The notes: a model not told the origin generated them from the letters alone. A DNA stretch of 64,000 nt from Actinomycetes bacterium (GCA_023461115.1 JAEWOA010000259.1:1-64000), one strand, 5' to 3'; shown: positions 45,101 to 53,681, counted from the first letter of the stretch. Numbers and translations: made by a program.

Positions 45101-48100
45101 CGCGGCGCCCGAGCAGGTCCAGCCCGGGCCGGACGCGGAGACGAACGTGGTCCCCGCGGGCAGCGTGTCGGCCGCCGTCACGGGGGCGGCCGCGACCGAC
45201 GGCCCGTTGTTCACGACGTCCACCGTCCACGTGCCCTGGCCGCCCGCGAGCAGCACCCCCGCGTGGGCCTTGGTGACCGCGAGGTCCGCCTCGGTGGTGA
45301 CGACCGCGGTGTCCTGCGCGGTGTTGTTCGTCGTGTCCGGGTCGTAGGTGCGCCCGTCCACCGCCGCGGTGTTGACCAGCTCGGCGCCGTCCGGGGTCTG
45401 TGCGGGCACGGCCGTGACCACCGTGATCGGCGGCAGGCTCTGCCCGGCCGCGTAGGCGCCCGTGGGCAGCGTGCAGACGATCGTCGTCGTGCAGGTCCAG
45501 CCGTTGCCGCCCGCGGACACGAGCGTCACGCCGGCCGGCAGGGTGTCGGTCACCGTGAACGGCCCGACCGCCGGATCCGGCCCGTCGTTCGTCGCCGTCA
45601 CCGTCCACGTGGCCTCGCCGCCCGCGACCACGGGCGTCGCGTGCGTCTTGGCCAGCGTCAGGTCCGCGGCGTCGATGTGCGTCTGCGCGGTCCCCGGATC
45701 GCCGCCGTACGGCCCGTCGAGGTTGCGGGTGGAGCCCGTGGCGTCCTCGCCCGAGCCGCGCGCGGTGTTGACCTGCGGGATCGTCGAGCCGACGCCCGGA
45801 TCGACGACGACCGCCGCGGTCGGCACCGCGTCGAACGTCACCACGACCGCCTGCCCCGGCTCCAGCACGCCCACGTTCGACCAGCCCAGCACGCGCCCGA
45901 TCGCCAGCGGGTCCCGTGCCACGGGCGCCCCGCCCGCGACCGCGACCGTCGCGGTCCCCGGCTCGTACCGCCAACCGGGCCCGAGCGTGTCGACGACGTC
46001 CACGCCGTAGGCGGCCGCGCCGCCCGTGTTGGCGACCGTGACCTGCCAGGTGAACGTCTCGTCGAGGTACGCCGGCGCCGGCGAGATCGCGGCCTTCGTG
46101 ACGGTCAGCTCCGGGAACTGCGGTGTGACGGCGGCGGACGACGACGGCCCGGCGTACACGCGCCCGCCCGACGGCAGGCTCTCGTACTTCGTGATCGTCG
46201 CGGTGTTGGCCAGCGGCGTCGCGTCGATCGTCGGGGACGGCGCCAGGACCGCGGTGTACGTGAGCTGGAGCGAGTCCGCGGGCTCGAGGCCGGCGCCGCC
46301 GAGCGGGTCGGTCCACGTGATCGTCCCGCCGCCCGTCGTCGGGTCCGCGCCGCTCAGCACACCGCCCGACGAGATCGTCGCGGCGTCCACGACGACCCCG
46401 GTGGGCACCTCGTCGACCACCACGATCCCGAACGCGGCACTGGCCGTGGCGGCCGACGAGTTCACCACCGTGAGCGTGTAGTCGAACGGCTGGCCGGGCG
46501 CCGGGGTCGCGTCGTCGACGGCCTTGCCGATCGTCAGCGCCGGCTCCAGCACCGTCACGGTCGCGGACGCGGGCGGGCTCGTCTCGTCGAACGCGGCGTC
46601 CGCCGAGGTGGGCGTGCGGCCGTCGGTCTGGTTCCACGCGGCCTCGACCGTGTTGGTGAGCGCGCGGCCCGCGACGTTCACGTCCTCGTCGGCGACGACG
46701 CCGCTGTAGACCACCTGGAGCTCGCGCGGGAACGGGATCGCCGCGGCGTCGCCCAACAGGAACCCGTAGCGCGTGGAGCCGTCGGGCTGCGGGGCCGGCG
46801 TGAGCACCGTCGGCTGCCCGACGTTGGGGCACGCGGTCGGCGGGTCGGACAGGATCTGGCAGCTCCCGGACTCCACCCGCACGTCCGCGAGCCCGGCGGG
46901 GAGCTGGTCCAGGAACGCGCCGTCGAAGAACACGGTGTCGGGCGGGACCTGGAGCACCACGGTCCACGTGACACGTTCGCCGATCGTCGCCTGCCCCGGC
47001 GTCACCGACTTGGTGATGCCCGCGCCCGCGACCTGCACGTTCGCGCTCGCCGAGACCGCGTAGCTGCGTTCGTCGGGGTTGTCCGCGGCGTCCGGGTCGG
47101 TCTTGTCGTCGTCGAGCGTGCTGCCGCTCAGCACCGCGGTGTTGGAGTAGACGACGCCGCCGACGGGCTCCGCCTCGACCGTCGCCGTGTAGGCCCGGGT
47201 CGCGGTCTGCCCCGGGTCCAGGTCGCCCAGGTCCCACACCAGGCGCGTGGTCCCGGCCGCGCAGCCGTTGGCGCCGTCGCCCGGCTCGGGTGGACGGCCC
47301 GGGTCCGCGCCGTACGCCGCGAACGCGAGCCCCTGCGGCACGCAGTCGACGACGAACGCGTCGTGCAGCGGCGGGCGGTCGCCGCCCGGGTTGGTCGCGG
47401 TGACCGTGTAGGCGACGGTCTGGCCGCCTGTGACCCGCGTGGGCGCCGCGGTCTTGGCGACCGTCGGCGCCGGCTGGCGCAGGTTCACCGTCGCGGTGGC
47501 CGAGACCGGCGGGACCTGCGAGCCGCCCGGCGTGAGCAGGCTGCGGAACGTCGCCGTGTTGGCGCGGTTCTGCGCGTTCTGGCCGGTGGCGAGCGCGGCG
47601 TCCGTCACCCGGGTCACGAGCGTGACCTCGAGCCGCTGGTCGAGGTCCGTGTCGTTCACGTACGTGGCGGGCAGCGCGAGCGCGCCGGTCAGCGGGTCGA
47701 CGGCGACGCCCACCGGAAGCGCCGCGACCTCGTCGCTGCCCGCGTCCGGGTGGAACACGACCTCCGCGTCCGGGACCACCGCGAACCCCGCGGGCAGCGC
47801 GTCGGTCAGAGTCCCGCCGAACACCGACGTGTGCGCAGGGATCGTCACGCCGTACGTCCAGGTCACGAGCTCGCCGATGGTCGCCTGGTCCGCGAGCGCG
47901 TTGCCCGCCTCGTCGACCTGGGTCACCACCGACTTGTCGACGAGCGCGCCGGGCGTCCGGACGTTCGAGGAGTCCGTCGCGGGGGGCGCCAGCTGGTCCG
48001 CGGCCGGGACCGTCGGGTCGACGTTCTGCTGCGGGTAGAACGTCGCGGCCTCACCCGAGTTCGTGACCGCCTGGTACGAGCGGACCGACGCGGTGTCCGT

Positions 48101-50767
48101 GTAGACGGTCGAGACGCCTGCGTCGTCGGGGATCGCGACGTCGTACAGCACGCTCACGGTCTCGCCAGGCAGCAGCAGCGCGGGGTTCGCCGGGTCGAAC
48201 GCCTGCGTCACGCGCAGGAGGCTCAGCGTGTCCGAGCCGGTGAACGCCGGGTGGTCGCCGTCCCCCGGGTCGGTGCACTCCACGGTCGGCGGCTGGGCCG
48301 GCGTCGGCTCCAGCCGCGTGTTCGACACGTCGTCGCACGTCATGCCAGCCGCGAGCGCGTCCCACAGCTCCCCGCCGCCCACGCCGTAATCCGACAGGCC
48401 CGTGCCGTCGTTCGTCAGGTCCACGCGGAACGTCACGGTCGAGCCGGCGTTGACGAGCTCGCCGTCGACGTTCGTGTTCGCGTCATGCGGCCCCGAGGCG
48501 GGCTCGTCCACCTCGGCGACGCCCTTGACCGTCCGCACCGGCGGCGCCGGCGAGACCGTGACCGGGGCCGTGTCGCGCGCCGCGACGATCTCACCCGACG
48601 ACAGGACGCTGCCGATCTTCATCTGGTTCGCGCGCACCTCGCCAGCGACCGCCGCGGTCGACGAGGTGACGCGCGCCTGCAGCACCACGTCGAACACTGC
48701 GCTCGCGGGCACGAACCGCGGCTCGGCCCCCACGGGCGACCCCACGAGCCAGGTGATGCCCGTCTCCGACTGCGACTCGACGGCCTTGGCCGCCGCGACC
48801 GTGCCGCCCGGCAGGTCGGTGTCCTGCGCCGAGCCCGCCACCAGGCTCAGGCCACGCGGCAGGAAGTCCGAGACGACGACGTCCCGCGTCTGGGTGCCCG
48901 CCGGGAACGTCGCGCGCAACCGGAAGCACACGCGGTCGCCCAGGATCACGCTCGTCTCGTCGGCCGGCAGGTCGTCGGGGTCGGCGTACTGCGCGGGGTC
49001 CGTGGGGCACGTCAGGCCCGTCTGCGAGCGCGGCTGCATCGTCTTCGCAAACGTCGGGAAGGTCGAGCTCTGGGTGGCCGACGAGTCGTCGCCGATCAGC
49101 GCGGCGCCCGACTCGCCGGTGCCCGGGACCGGGGACGCGCTGCCCGCGAGCTCGACCCGGTTGGTGAAGGACTCGCCCGCGCTCGTCGGCTGGCCCGCCA
49201 GCGGGCCCGCCAGGTACTCCGGCAGCATGCGGCCGTAGTACGTGACGACGAGCTCGGTGCCCGCGGGCACGTCGACCGGCTGGAACGTCACCGTGAACGT
49301 GCCGTCGCCGTTGTCCACCACGGTGTCGAACGGCTGCGACGGCGCCGTCGCGAGCGCCCCTGCGCACTCGGCCGGGGCGCCGTCGGCGTAGTTCGTCGCG
49401 ACGCCGCCGAGCGGGCAGACGCCCGCGGGGATCGTGTCGGTCAGCACCAGGGCGTCGCCCGCCGCGTACTCCGACGCGTCGACCAGCAGCGTGTAGGTCG
49501 CGATCCCGCCTCCGACGAACGTGCCGGGCGAGACCTGCTTGCGCATGCGCACGTCCTCGACCTGCACGCTCGAGTCGGCGCCGACCGTCTGCTCGGCCGT
49601 GCCGCCCTCACCGAGCGGCCCGTCGTACGTGCCGGTGAGCGTCGCGCGGTTGGTCAGCGAGCCCTCCGGGAGCGTCTCCCTGGTGGACGCCCCCGTGTTG
49701 TTGTCGAGGTTCGCGGCCTGCTGGGCGCCCGGCGGCGCCGGGTCCGGCCACGCCGCATTGGCCCGCAGCGGGATCCCGGCCGCGTAGCTGATGCTCTGCT
49801 CCGCGCCCGCCGCCAGGTCCGGCAACGCCCACTCGACCCGGGTGTACACCCCGGGCGGGAACGTCACGCCGCCGGCCGGCGGCGGGTCCACGACGGTGCT
49901 CACCGACGTGGGCGCCACGCAGTTCGGCGGCGTCGGCGTGGCCGACAACGGCGGCGCCCCGGCGTACTCCGGGCCCGACGAGTTGTCCACCCCGCCACAG
50001 CCCAGGAACTCCAGCCCCGCGGGCAGGTAGTCCACGAGGGTCAGCCCGCCCACGGCGCCGCCCGACGCGGTCGAGGCCGTCAGCGTGTACACCGTCGTGT
50101 TCTCGTGGACGCCGCGCAGCAGCTCGCCCTCGGGGCTCGGCTCCGACTTGGTGAGCCGCAGCGCCGTGGTCGTCGTGGTCGCCGCGCCCGCGCTCGCGGA
50201 CTGGGTCGCGGTGCCGTCGACGAGCTCGCCGTCCGCGTCGAACGACGGCGCGATCGTCGGGTCCGTGCTGGAGTACGCCTGCGCGCCCGGGTTCGTGACG
50301 GTCGAGCCGACCGGGTACACCGCCGGATCCGGCTGCACCTGGAACGTCAGCGTGAAGTCGGTGCCCGGCACCAGGTCCGCGATGTTCTCCCACACGACGG
50401 TCTGCTGGCCCGTCTCCGGGTCCGTCCGGACCGTGGGCTCGCCCGCGCGCGCGGGGCTCGTCGAGCCTGCGACGTACGTGGTGTCCGGCGGCAGCAGGTC
50501 CCGCAGCGCGAGGTTCCACTCGAACGTCGCATCCGGGTTGGCATCCGGGTTCGACGCGGTGAGCGTGTACGTGATCGGGTCGCCCGCGAGCACCTCGCCG
50601 GGAGCGGACTTGCTGAGCGCGATGGCCGGGGCGGCCGCGGCCGGCGCGGCGGGGAGGACCACCGCTGGCCCCACGAGCACGGCCAGCGCCGCCAGGAGCG
50701 CCGCCCACGACGAGCCCCGGCGGGGCAGACGACGATGGTGGCCCGCGCCCGGATCCTCCCGGTTCAC
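42113..50767 (-). CDS. giant LPXTG-anchored surface protein with DUF11-like repeats
   Basis: 2884 residues. A Sec signal spans about residues 18-48 (AALLAALAVLVGP, AAPAAAAPA). Residues 50-1690 are a long series of Ig-like and isopeptide-type fimbrial domains (ATIGELVTWTYGVTIP, QATIGERVTWTVVLQVPPD). Residues about 1695-2835 are nine tandem DUF11-like repeats of about 125 residues, each opening with a D-L-x-(V/I)-x-K-(T/S)-H phrase. Each also carries a GWTC...(V)TC Cys pair, which suggests one disulfide per repeat. The sorting signal LPVTG is at 2839-2843, followed by a helix and basic tail. A sortase should anchor it to the wall; none is in the window. Probably adhesion. GTG 50767 has TACAGT 7 nt upstream. 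Confidence 0.9.
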   Translation of the reverse strand: MNREDPGAGHHRRLPRRGSSWAALLAALAVLVGPAVVLPAAPAAAAPAIALSKSAPGEVLAGDPITYTLTASNPDANPDATFEWNLALRDLLPPDTTYVAGSTSPARAGEPTVRTDPETGQQTVVWENIADLVPGTDFTLTFQVQPDPAVYPVGSTVTNPGAQAYSSTDPTIAPSFDADGELVDGTATQSASAGAATTTTTALRLTKSEPSPEGELLRGVHENTTVYTLTASTASGGAVGGLTLVDYLPAGLEFLGCGGVDNSSGPEYAGAPPLSATPTPPNCVAPTSVSTVVDPPPAGGVTFPPGVYTRVEWALPDLAAGAEQSISYAAGIPLRANAAWPDPAPPGAQQAANLDNNTGASTRETLPEGSLTNRATLTGTYDGPLGEGGTAEQTVGADSSVQVEDVRMRKQVSPGTFVGGGIATYTLLVDASEYAAGDALVLTDTIPAGVCPLGGVATNYADGAPAECAGALATAPSQPFDTVVDNGDGTFTVTFQPVDVPAGTELVVTYYGRMLPEYLAGPLAGQPTSAGESFTNRVELAGSASPVPGTGESGAALIGDDSSATQSSTFPTFAKTMQPRSQTGLTCPTDPAQYADPDDLPADETSVILGDRVCFRLRATFPAGTQTRDVVVSDFLPRGLSLVAGSAQDTDLPGGTVAAAKAVESQSETGITWLVGSPVGAEPRFVPASAVFDVVLQARVTSSTAAVAGEVRANQMKIGSVLSSGEIVAARDTAPVTVSPAPPVRTVKGVAEVDEPASGPHDANTNVDGELVNAGSTVTFRVDLTNDGTGLSDYGVGGGELWDALAAGMTCDDVSNTRLEPTPAQPPTVECTDPGDGDHPAFTGSDTLSLLRVTQAFDPANPALLLPGETVSVLYDVAIPDDAGVSTVYTDTASVRSYQAVTNSGEAATFYPQQNVDPTVPAADQLAPPATDSSNVRTPGALVDKSVVTQVDEAGNALADQATIGELVTWTYGVTIPAHTSVFGGTLTDALPAGFAVVPDAEVVFHPDAGSDEVAALPVGVAVDPLTGALALPATYVNDTDLDQRLEVTLVTRVTDAALATGQNAQNRANTATFRSLLTPGGSQVPPVSATATVNLRQPAPTVAKTAAPTRVTGGQTVAYTVTATNPGGDRPPLHDAFVVDCVPQGLAFAAYGADPGRPPEPGDGANGCAAGTTRLVWDLGDLDPGQTATRAYTATVEAEPVGGVVYSNTAVLSGSTLDDDKTDPDAADNPDERSYAVSASANVQVAGAGITKSVTPGQATIGERVTWTVVLQVPPDTVFFDGAFLDQLPAGLADVRVESGSCQILSDPPTACPNVGQPTVLTPAPQPDGSTRYGFLLGDAAAIPFPRELQVVYSGVVADEDVNVAGRALTNTVEAAWNQTDGRTPTSADAAFDETSPPASATVTVLEPALTIGKAVDDATPAPGQPFDYTLTVVNSSAATASAAFGIVVVDEVPTGVVVDAATISSGGVLSGADPTTGGGTITWTDPLGGAGLEPADSLQLTYTAVLAPSPTIDATPLANTATITKYESLPSGGRVYAGPSSSAAVTPQFPELTVTKAAISPAPAYLDETFTWQVTVANTGGAAAYGVDVVDTLGPGWRYEPGTATVAVAGGAPVARDPLAIGRVLGWSNVGVLEPGQAVVVTFDAVPTAAVVVDPGVGSTIPQVNTARGSGEDATGSTRNLDGPYGGDPGTAQTHIDAADLTLAKTHATPVVAGGEATWTVTATNDGPDPAVGPFTVTDTLPAGVTLVSAGGNGWTCTTTIVCTLPTGAYAAGQSLPPITVVTAVPAQTPDGAELVNTAAVDGRTYDPDTTNNTAQDTAVVTTEADLAVTKAHAGVLLAGGQGTWTVDVVNNGPSVAAAPVTAADTLPAGTTFVSASGPGWTCSGAAQAVTCTRAALAPGPAPQLTIVAAIDESVVGTITNTATVTSPTTDPDESNNTDDDPGVVTTLADLAIEKSHTGDFTAGESSVYHFTVANNGPSQAAADVVVTDTLPDAVGFVGSTNVVGSWTCAAAGQALTCTLAGPLAVGATAAVDVEVLVDPEAPPVPITNTARVDSPTTDPIPGNNVDDDVSDVTVVADLAVAKSHTGDAVAGQPFSWQVVATNNGPSDSPGPLTVADRLPAGVTYSSATGAGWTCSAVGQLVTCTTPGPLAAGASAPAITVTAAVAPDAGPATLVNAAAVTGPADDPDLTNNTALDPTVVVDQANVTIAKAADPTTVPAGAPVRYTLTATNEGPSDADTAIVTDTAPVGLTPTAVDAPSGWACGIAGRVVTCAHGAAPAGGSATITVDATTDASLPPGTQLTNTARIATSTAGDDPDDNTATATVTLTTSADLATTKTHEPLTGDDVSPGGLVRFTIGVANAGPSDAAGPITVVDTLPDGFTYVSAQAPWTCSAAGPSVTCEWDTDALAVGDEAPPLVLLVATDPALPAGVVVNTATASSTTPDPVPANNTATDPVPLVPAADIAVTKVSEGTPVIGQEHTYTMTVVNAGPSDAQDVTLRDVLPRGLTLVSVDGDGWDCTAADRTVLCALDAPLPPRSQTAPITLVVDVGPEAYPQIRNVAVVRTTTPSDLLGDNEDDVTDDLDPDFDLELAKGHTGELVVGETVTWGLLVTNDGPTEDPHPISVVDVLPTGLSYVSSAGPGWTCGAAGQRVTCTHPGPLAVDGRLPLALTTSIGAAAAPAVLNTAVVASEGETGPLLNNIALDGADVTPVSHLRIDKSVASQSGQRVVYDITVGNRGPSPTGAPVVVTDDLPTGESLISVSGDGWVCSSASVIVCQYDDVLAVDEAAPPITLTVDTTAAGGTELVNVATVGGGQPDPCPTCGDSDDAMVLAASPILPVTGADADRTARWSLWLVLAGALLAGAGAWGARGSSAPARVGPRR

Positions 50768-50774
50768 CCTTCGG

Positions 50775-50780
50775 ACTGTA
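50775..50780 (-). promoter_or_regulatory. -10 box of leaderless surface-protein gene
   Basis: TACAGT on the minus strand ends 7 nt before GTG 50767. Confidence 0.5.
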
Positions 50781-50844
50781 TGGGTATCCCCGGGCTACCG
50801 CCCGCCGGGTAGGCGCGTGCCCTCCGCGGCGCGCGGCGCCGTCG

Positions 50845-51519
50845 TCACCAGTCCGCGGCGCGCAGCGCCACGTTGCCCGAGCGGGTCGGCGGGAGCCACG
50901 TGCCCACCGCGTCGTCGTCCGGGTCGGCCAGCTCGAAGCCGACGAGCGGGCGTACGTAGCCCTCGAGGATCGGCGCCCGGACGTGCGCGCGCACGATCCG
51001 GCCGTCCAGCACCACGAGCCCACCGACCGTGACGAGCAGCCGGTCCACCCCGACGTCGTACGCGCGGCCGGGCGCCAGCCGCGTCCCGGGCAGGCCGAGC
51101 GTGCGGGGATGCAGCGACCACCACGAGGCGGTCGACGGGACCGCCTGGCGGCGCGTCATCGTGCGGTGGAACCCGTAGTACGCGCGGGCGAGATGCTCCT
51201 CGACCGGGTCCGGCGCCTCGCCGGCGCGGTGCGGGCCGCCGCAGCGGACGACGATCGTGCCCGTCATCCCCGCGAGCGCGTCCCGCTCGAAGGTGGGCCG
51301 CGCCAGGAGCAGGTCGATCGTCGCGACGCCGACCCGCGGGTTCTGGTACCCGGGGGTGGCGACGGTCGGCAGCACCCCGGCCGCGACCATCTTGGCCCCG
51401 GCGGTCGAGCCGTGGCCCACCTTGTGGATCGCCTCGCGCATCGAGACCGTCTGCGCGTTCGCCCACGCGCTCGCTCCCAGCTCCATCCAGAACGGGTGCG
51501 GCGAGTCGGGCTCGCTCAT
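50845..51519 (-). CDS. uncharacterised protein
   Basis: 224 residues, soluble, not recognised. Readable parts are MELGASAWANAQTVSMREA, IHKVGHGSTAGAKMVA, RAYYGFHRTMTRRQAVPSTA and a C-terminal beta-rich segment (RLLVTVGGLVVLDGRIVRAHV). Third-position GC is typical, so the gene looks real. It lies in the same direction as paralogue B at 51593, 73 nt downstream of it, and could share its transcript. ATG 51519 is the first Met after a region without clear signals. Confidence 0.5.
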   Translation of the reverse strand: MSEPDSPHPFWMELGASAWANAQTVSMREAIHKVGHGSTAGAKMVAAGVLPTVATPGYQNPRVGVATIDLLLARPTFERDALAGMTGTIVVRCGGPHRAGEAPDPVEEHLARAYYGFHRTMTRRQAVPSTASWWSLHPRTLGLPGTRLAPGRAYDVGVDRLLVTVGGLVVLDGRIVRAHVRAPILEGYVRPLVGFELADPDDDAVGTWLPPTRSGNVALRAADW

Positions 51520-51592
51520 GGCGCACAGACGATGCACCCGCACATCATGCCCGACGCGCCCCGCGCCCTCGGGTCCGGCGCGCACGCCGAGG

Positions 51593-52489
51593 TCAGCGCG
51601 CGGCTGTCGCTCGTCGGGCGACCTCGCGCGGCCCGACGACGAACCCGCCGCCGCTCACCACCGTGCCGCCCGCCGCGCGCCACAACGCCCCCGCGACCCG
51701 CGCGATCGTCGGGGCGACGCGCTGGCGCGCGATCACGTGCAGCCGGGACGGGTGCTCGACGTCGCGCTCGGCGGGGTCGAGCGGGCGCCACTCCACCCGG
51801 TACGCCCACGGGCCGAAGTCACGCCACTCGAGCGTGGCCAGCACCGCGGGCGGCTCGTTGGAGCGGCCCACGCGCAGCGCCACGGACCCGTCGTACTCGA
51901 ACTCGGCGACCACCTCGAACGGACGCGGGCCGGCGGCGGGCGATCGGTCGCCGGCAGCGCTGACCCTGGCGCCGGACATCGCCGGACGCGCGAGCGGGAG
52001 CACCTCGTCGAGCGTGAGCGGGATCGGCGACCACAGCGTGAGGTCGATGTCCGCTTCGGGGTCCGGCGCCATCACCCGAGACCGGTCCGCGGGGACGACG
52101 AGGCCGCCCGTGTGCCGGGCCGCGGCCACCAGCCAGCGCCGCGCCTGCACTGACGCCTCACCCTCGAGCGCGTACCACTCGAGGCCCCCGCGGGGGACGC
52201 CCGCGCGGAGCGCGTCGTCGTCGGTCAGCGGGACCGGCCCGACGAGGCGCGTGTGCTCGTCGAGCCGGATCGCGGCGGGCTCGGCGGGCGCGCTGCGCTG
52301 CTCGACGAGGCCGCGGAACCTGGCGCCGACCGGGCGGGTGTCGGCGGGCGCCGGATCTGGCGCCCCCGGCGGGCGCCCGTCCCATGCGGCGGCGGGGAAC
52401 CAGGCGCGGGCCAGCGCATGGATGTCCGTCCTCGCGGGCGCCGCGAGCATGGCCTGGCCGTCGAGCCGCGAGGGCAGTGCGAGCACCAT
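51593..52489 (-). CDS. uncharacterised protein, paralogue B
   Basis: 298 residues, soluble, no known domain. It is the shorter relative of the protein at 34551-35684, matching it over its C-terminal two thirds (RWLVAAARHTGGLVVP, ADIDLTLWSPIPL, WAYRVEWRPLDPAERDVEHPS, ARQRVAPTIARVAGALWRAAGG) but lacking about 80 N-terminal and middle residues. ATG 52489 has TACGTT 7 nt upstream, no ribosome binding site. Function unknown. Confidence 0.6.
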   Translation of the reverse strand: MVLALPSRLDGQAMLAAPARTDIHALARAWFPAAAWDGRPPGAPDPAPADTRPVGARFRGLVEQRSAPAEPAAIRLDEHTRLVGPVPLTDDDALRAGVPRGGLEWYALEGEASVQARRWLVAAARHTGGLVVPADRSRVMAPDPEADIDLTLWSPIPLTLDEVLPLARPAMSGARVSAAGDRSPAAGPRPFEVVAEFEYDGSVALRVGRSNEPPAVLATLEWRDFGPWAYRVEWRPLDPAERDVEHPSRLHVIARQRVAPTIARVAGALWRAAGGTVVSGGGFVVGPREVARRATAAR

Positions 52490-52496
52490 GGCGCGG

Positions 52497-52502
52497 AACG
52501 TA
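52497..52502 (-). promoter_or_regulatory. -10 box of leaderless paralogue B gene
   Basis: TACGTT on the minus strand ends 7 nt before ATG 52489. Confidence 0.5.
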
Positions 52503-52571
52503 GCGACCGCATGCTTCGTCCGTGTGAACTGTCGGCCCTGTCAACAGCCGTCCCCAGCGCCGTGCACCGGT

Positions 52572-52627
52572 CCATCCACAGCCGGTCATCCGACGATTCC
52601 CACGGGTGTGGAGAAGTCTGTGGATAA
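52572..52627. other. cluster of DnaA-box-like sites
   Basis: TGTGGATAA at 52619-52627 is the exact complement of the DnaA box TTATCCACA. TGTGGAGAA at 52607-52615 differs at one base and lies 12 bp away in the same orientation. CCATCCACA at 52572-52580 matches 7 of 9. No dnaA or dnaN gene is near, so this is not oriC by context. Confidence 0.45.
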
Positions 52628-52647
52628 CTCGGCGCGGGCTCGCGTGG

Positions 52648-53172
52648 CTACGCGCGGACGTCGTGCAGGTGGTGCACCACGTCGTGCAGGAAGTACTGGC
52701 CGAGCGTGCGGATCGTGAACCGCGAGCCGTTGCTGCGGCGGCCACTACGCTCCCACGCGTCCGCGGGCACCGCGTCGAACGTCGCGGCGCACTCCTCGGC
52801 CGCCGCCACCAGCTCGTCGGCGACCATCACCGGGTCCTGCCGGTCGTAGCGGTCCGCGATCGCGGTGGCGTCCTGGTCCCAGTTGGCGAACGGCGGATCG
52901 TCCTGCTCGAGCATCAGCCACACGCGCTCGTCGAACACCCGGAACACGTCGCGCACGTGGGCGCCGTACTCCAACGTCGACCACGTGGTCGGCGCGGGCC
53001 GCACGCGCGCGTCCTGCCGGTGCAGCGCCGAGACCCAACGGGGCACGAGGTCCCGCACGGTGTCGCCGATCTGGCGCGGATCGACGTCCGACGCGGTGAA
53101 CCCGCACTCCGGGCACCGCTCGTGAAGCACCCAGGTCCAGTCCTTCTCGTCGGGCACGATCGCGTCAGCCAT
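52648..53172 (-). CDS. DinB/mycothiol-dependent maleylpyruvate isomerase-like protein
   Basis: 174 residues of the DinB/MDMPI_N four-helix-bundle type, a superfamily that often binds a divalent metal with three His. Sequence starts CPECGFTASDVDPRQ and contains STLEYGAHVRDVFRVFDERV and the C-terminal HDVVHHLHDV, where the His cluster may form the metal site. ATG 53172 has TAGGTT 7 nt upstream. Function likely thiol-related but not defined. Confidence 0.75.
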   Translation of the reverse strand: MADAIVPDEKDWTWVLHERCPECGFTASDVDPRQIGDTVRDLVPRWVSALHRQDARVRPAPTTWSTLEYGAHVRDVFRVFDERVWLMLEQDDPPFANWDQDATAIADRYDRQDPVMVADELVAAAEECAATFDAVPADAWERSGRRSNGSRFTIRTLGQYFLHDVVHHLHDVRA

Positions 53173-53179
53173 GCCGCGA

Positions 53180-53185
53180 AACCTA
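53180..53185 (-). promoter_or_regulatory. -10 box of leaderless DinB-like gene
   Basis: TAGGTT on the minus strand ends 7 nt before ATG 53172. Confidence 0.5.
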
Positions 53186-53200
53186 CTGCACCCCACCCCC

Positions 53201-53287
53201 CGCGAGCGTGCACTCCAGCCGCGAGCGTGCACTCCAGCCGCGAGCGTGCGGTTAAGGTGCGCGCTCACGGCTGGAGTGCACGCTCAC
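53201..53287. repeat. 19-bp word array B
   Basis: Same word as array A. GAGCGTGC at 53204, 53223 and 53242 in direct order and GCTCAC at 53263 and 53282 inverted, every step 19 bp. It lies between the DUF779 stop and the DinB-like start. Confidence 0.88.
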
Positions 53288-53297
53288 CAAAGGGTGG

Positions 53298-53681
53298 TCA
53301 GACGACGCCTGCGGCGTGCAGCTCCGCGTACTCGTCGTCCGTCAGCAAGCGTGAGCGCAGCAGGAAGCGGACGCCCTCCGGCGCCTCCAGGCTGAAGCCG
53401 GCACCGCGGCCCGGGACCACGTCGATCGTCAGGTGGGTGTGCTTCCAGTACTCGTACTGGACCTTCGTCATCCACACCGGGACCGTGGCGCCGTCGCCCA
53501 ACTCGAGCTCGCCCAGGTGCTCGTCGACGTCACCCGTGAGGAAGTCGCCCGCCGGGTAGCACATCGGCGACGAGCCGTCGCAGCACCCGCCGGACTGGTG
53601 GAACATCAACTCTCCGTGCTGCTCGCGCAACTGCCGCAGCAGCGTCACCGCGGCCTGCGTGGCCGCCACCCGCTCGACCAT
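53298..53681 (-). CDS. DUF779 protein, aldehyde dehydrogenase partner
   Basis: 127 residues. The DUF779 core includes GELMFHQSGGCCDGSSPMCYPAGDF with four Cys residues (C-C and C), and VPVWMTKVQYEYWKHTHLTIDVV. These proteins are regularly encoded beside group-X aldehyde dehydrogenases and AcoR-like regulators; the Cys cluster may bind metal. ggaggttgag precedes ATG 53681. It lies 166 nt after the aldehyde dehydrogenase gene with a long hairpin between. Confidence 0.88.
   Translation of the reverse strand: MVERVAATQAAVTLLRQLREQHGELMFHQSGGCCDGSSPMCYPAGDFLTGDVDEHLGELELGDGATVPVWMTKVQYEYWKHTHLTIDVVPGRGAGFSLEAPEGVRFLLRSRLLTDDEYAELHAAGVV

Noticed and set aside
42623..50812. 2729-codon open frame antisense to the surface protein
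   Set aside because: Arises because the minus-strand gene uses C/G at third positions; the translation is Arg/Gly/His-rich low-complexity with no family motif.
52572..52627. Origin of replication
   Set aside because: Only three boxes, no AT-rich unwinding region and no dnaA, dnaN or rpmH nearby.
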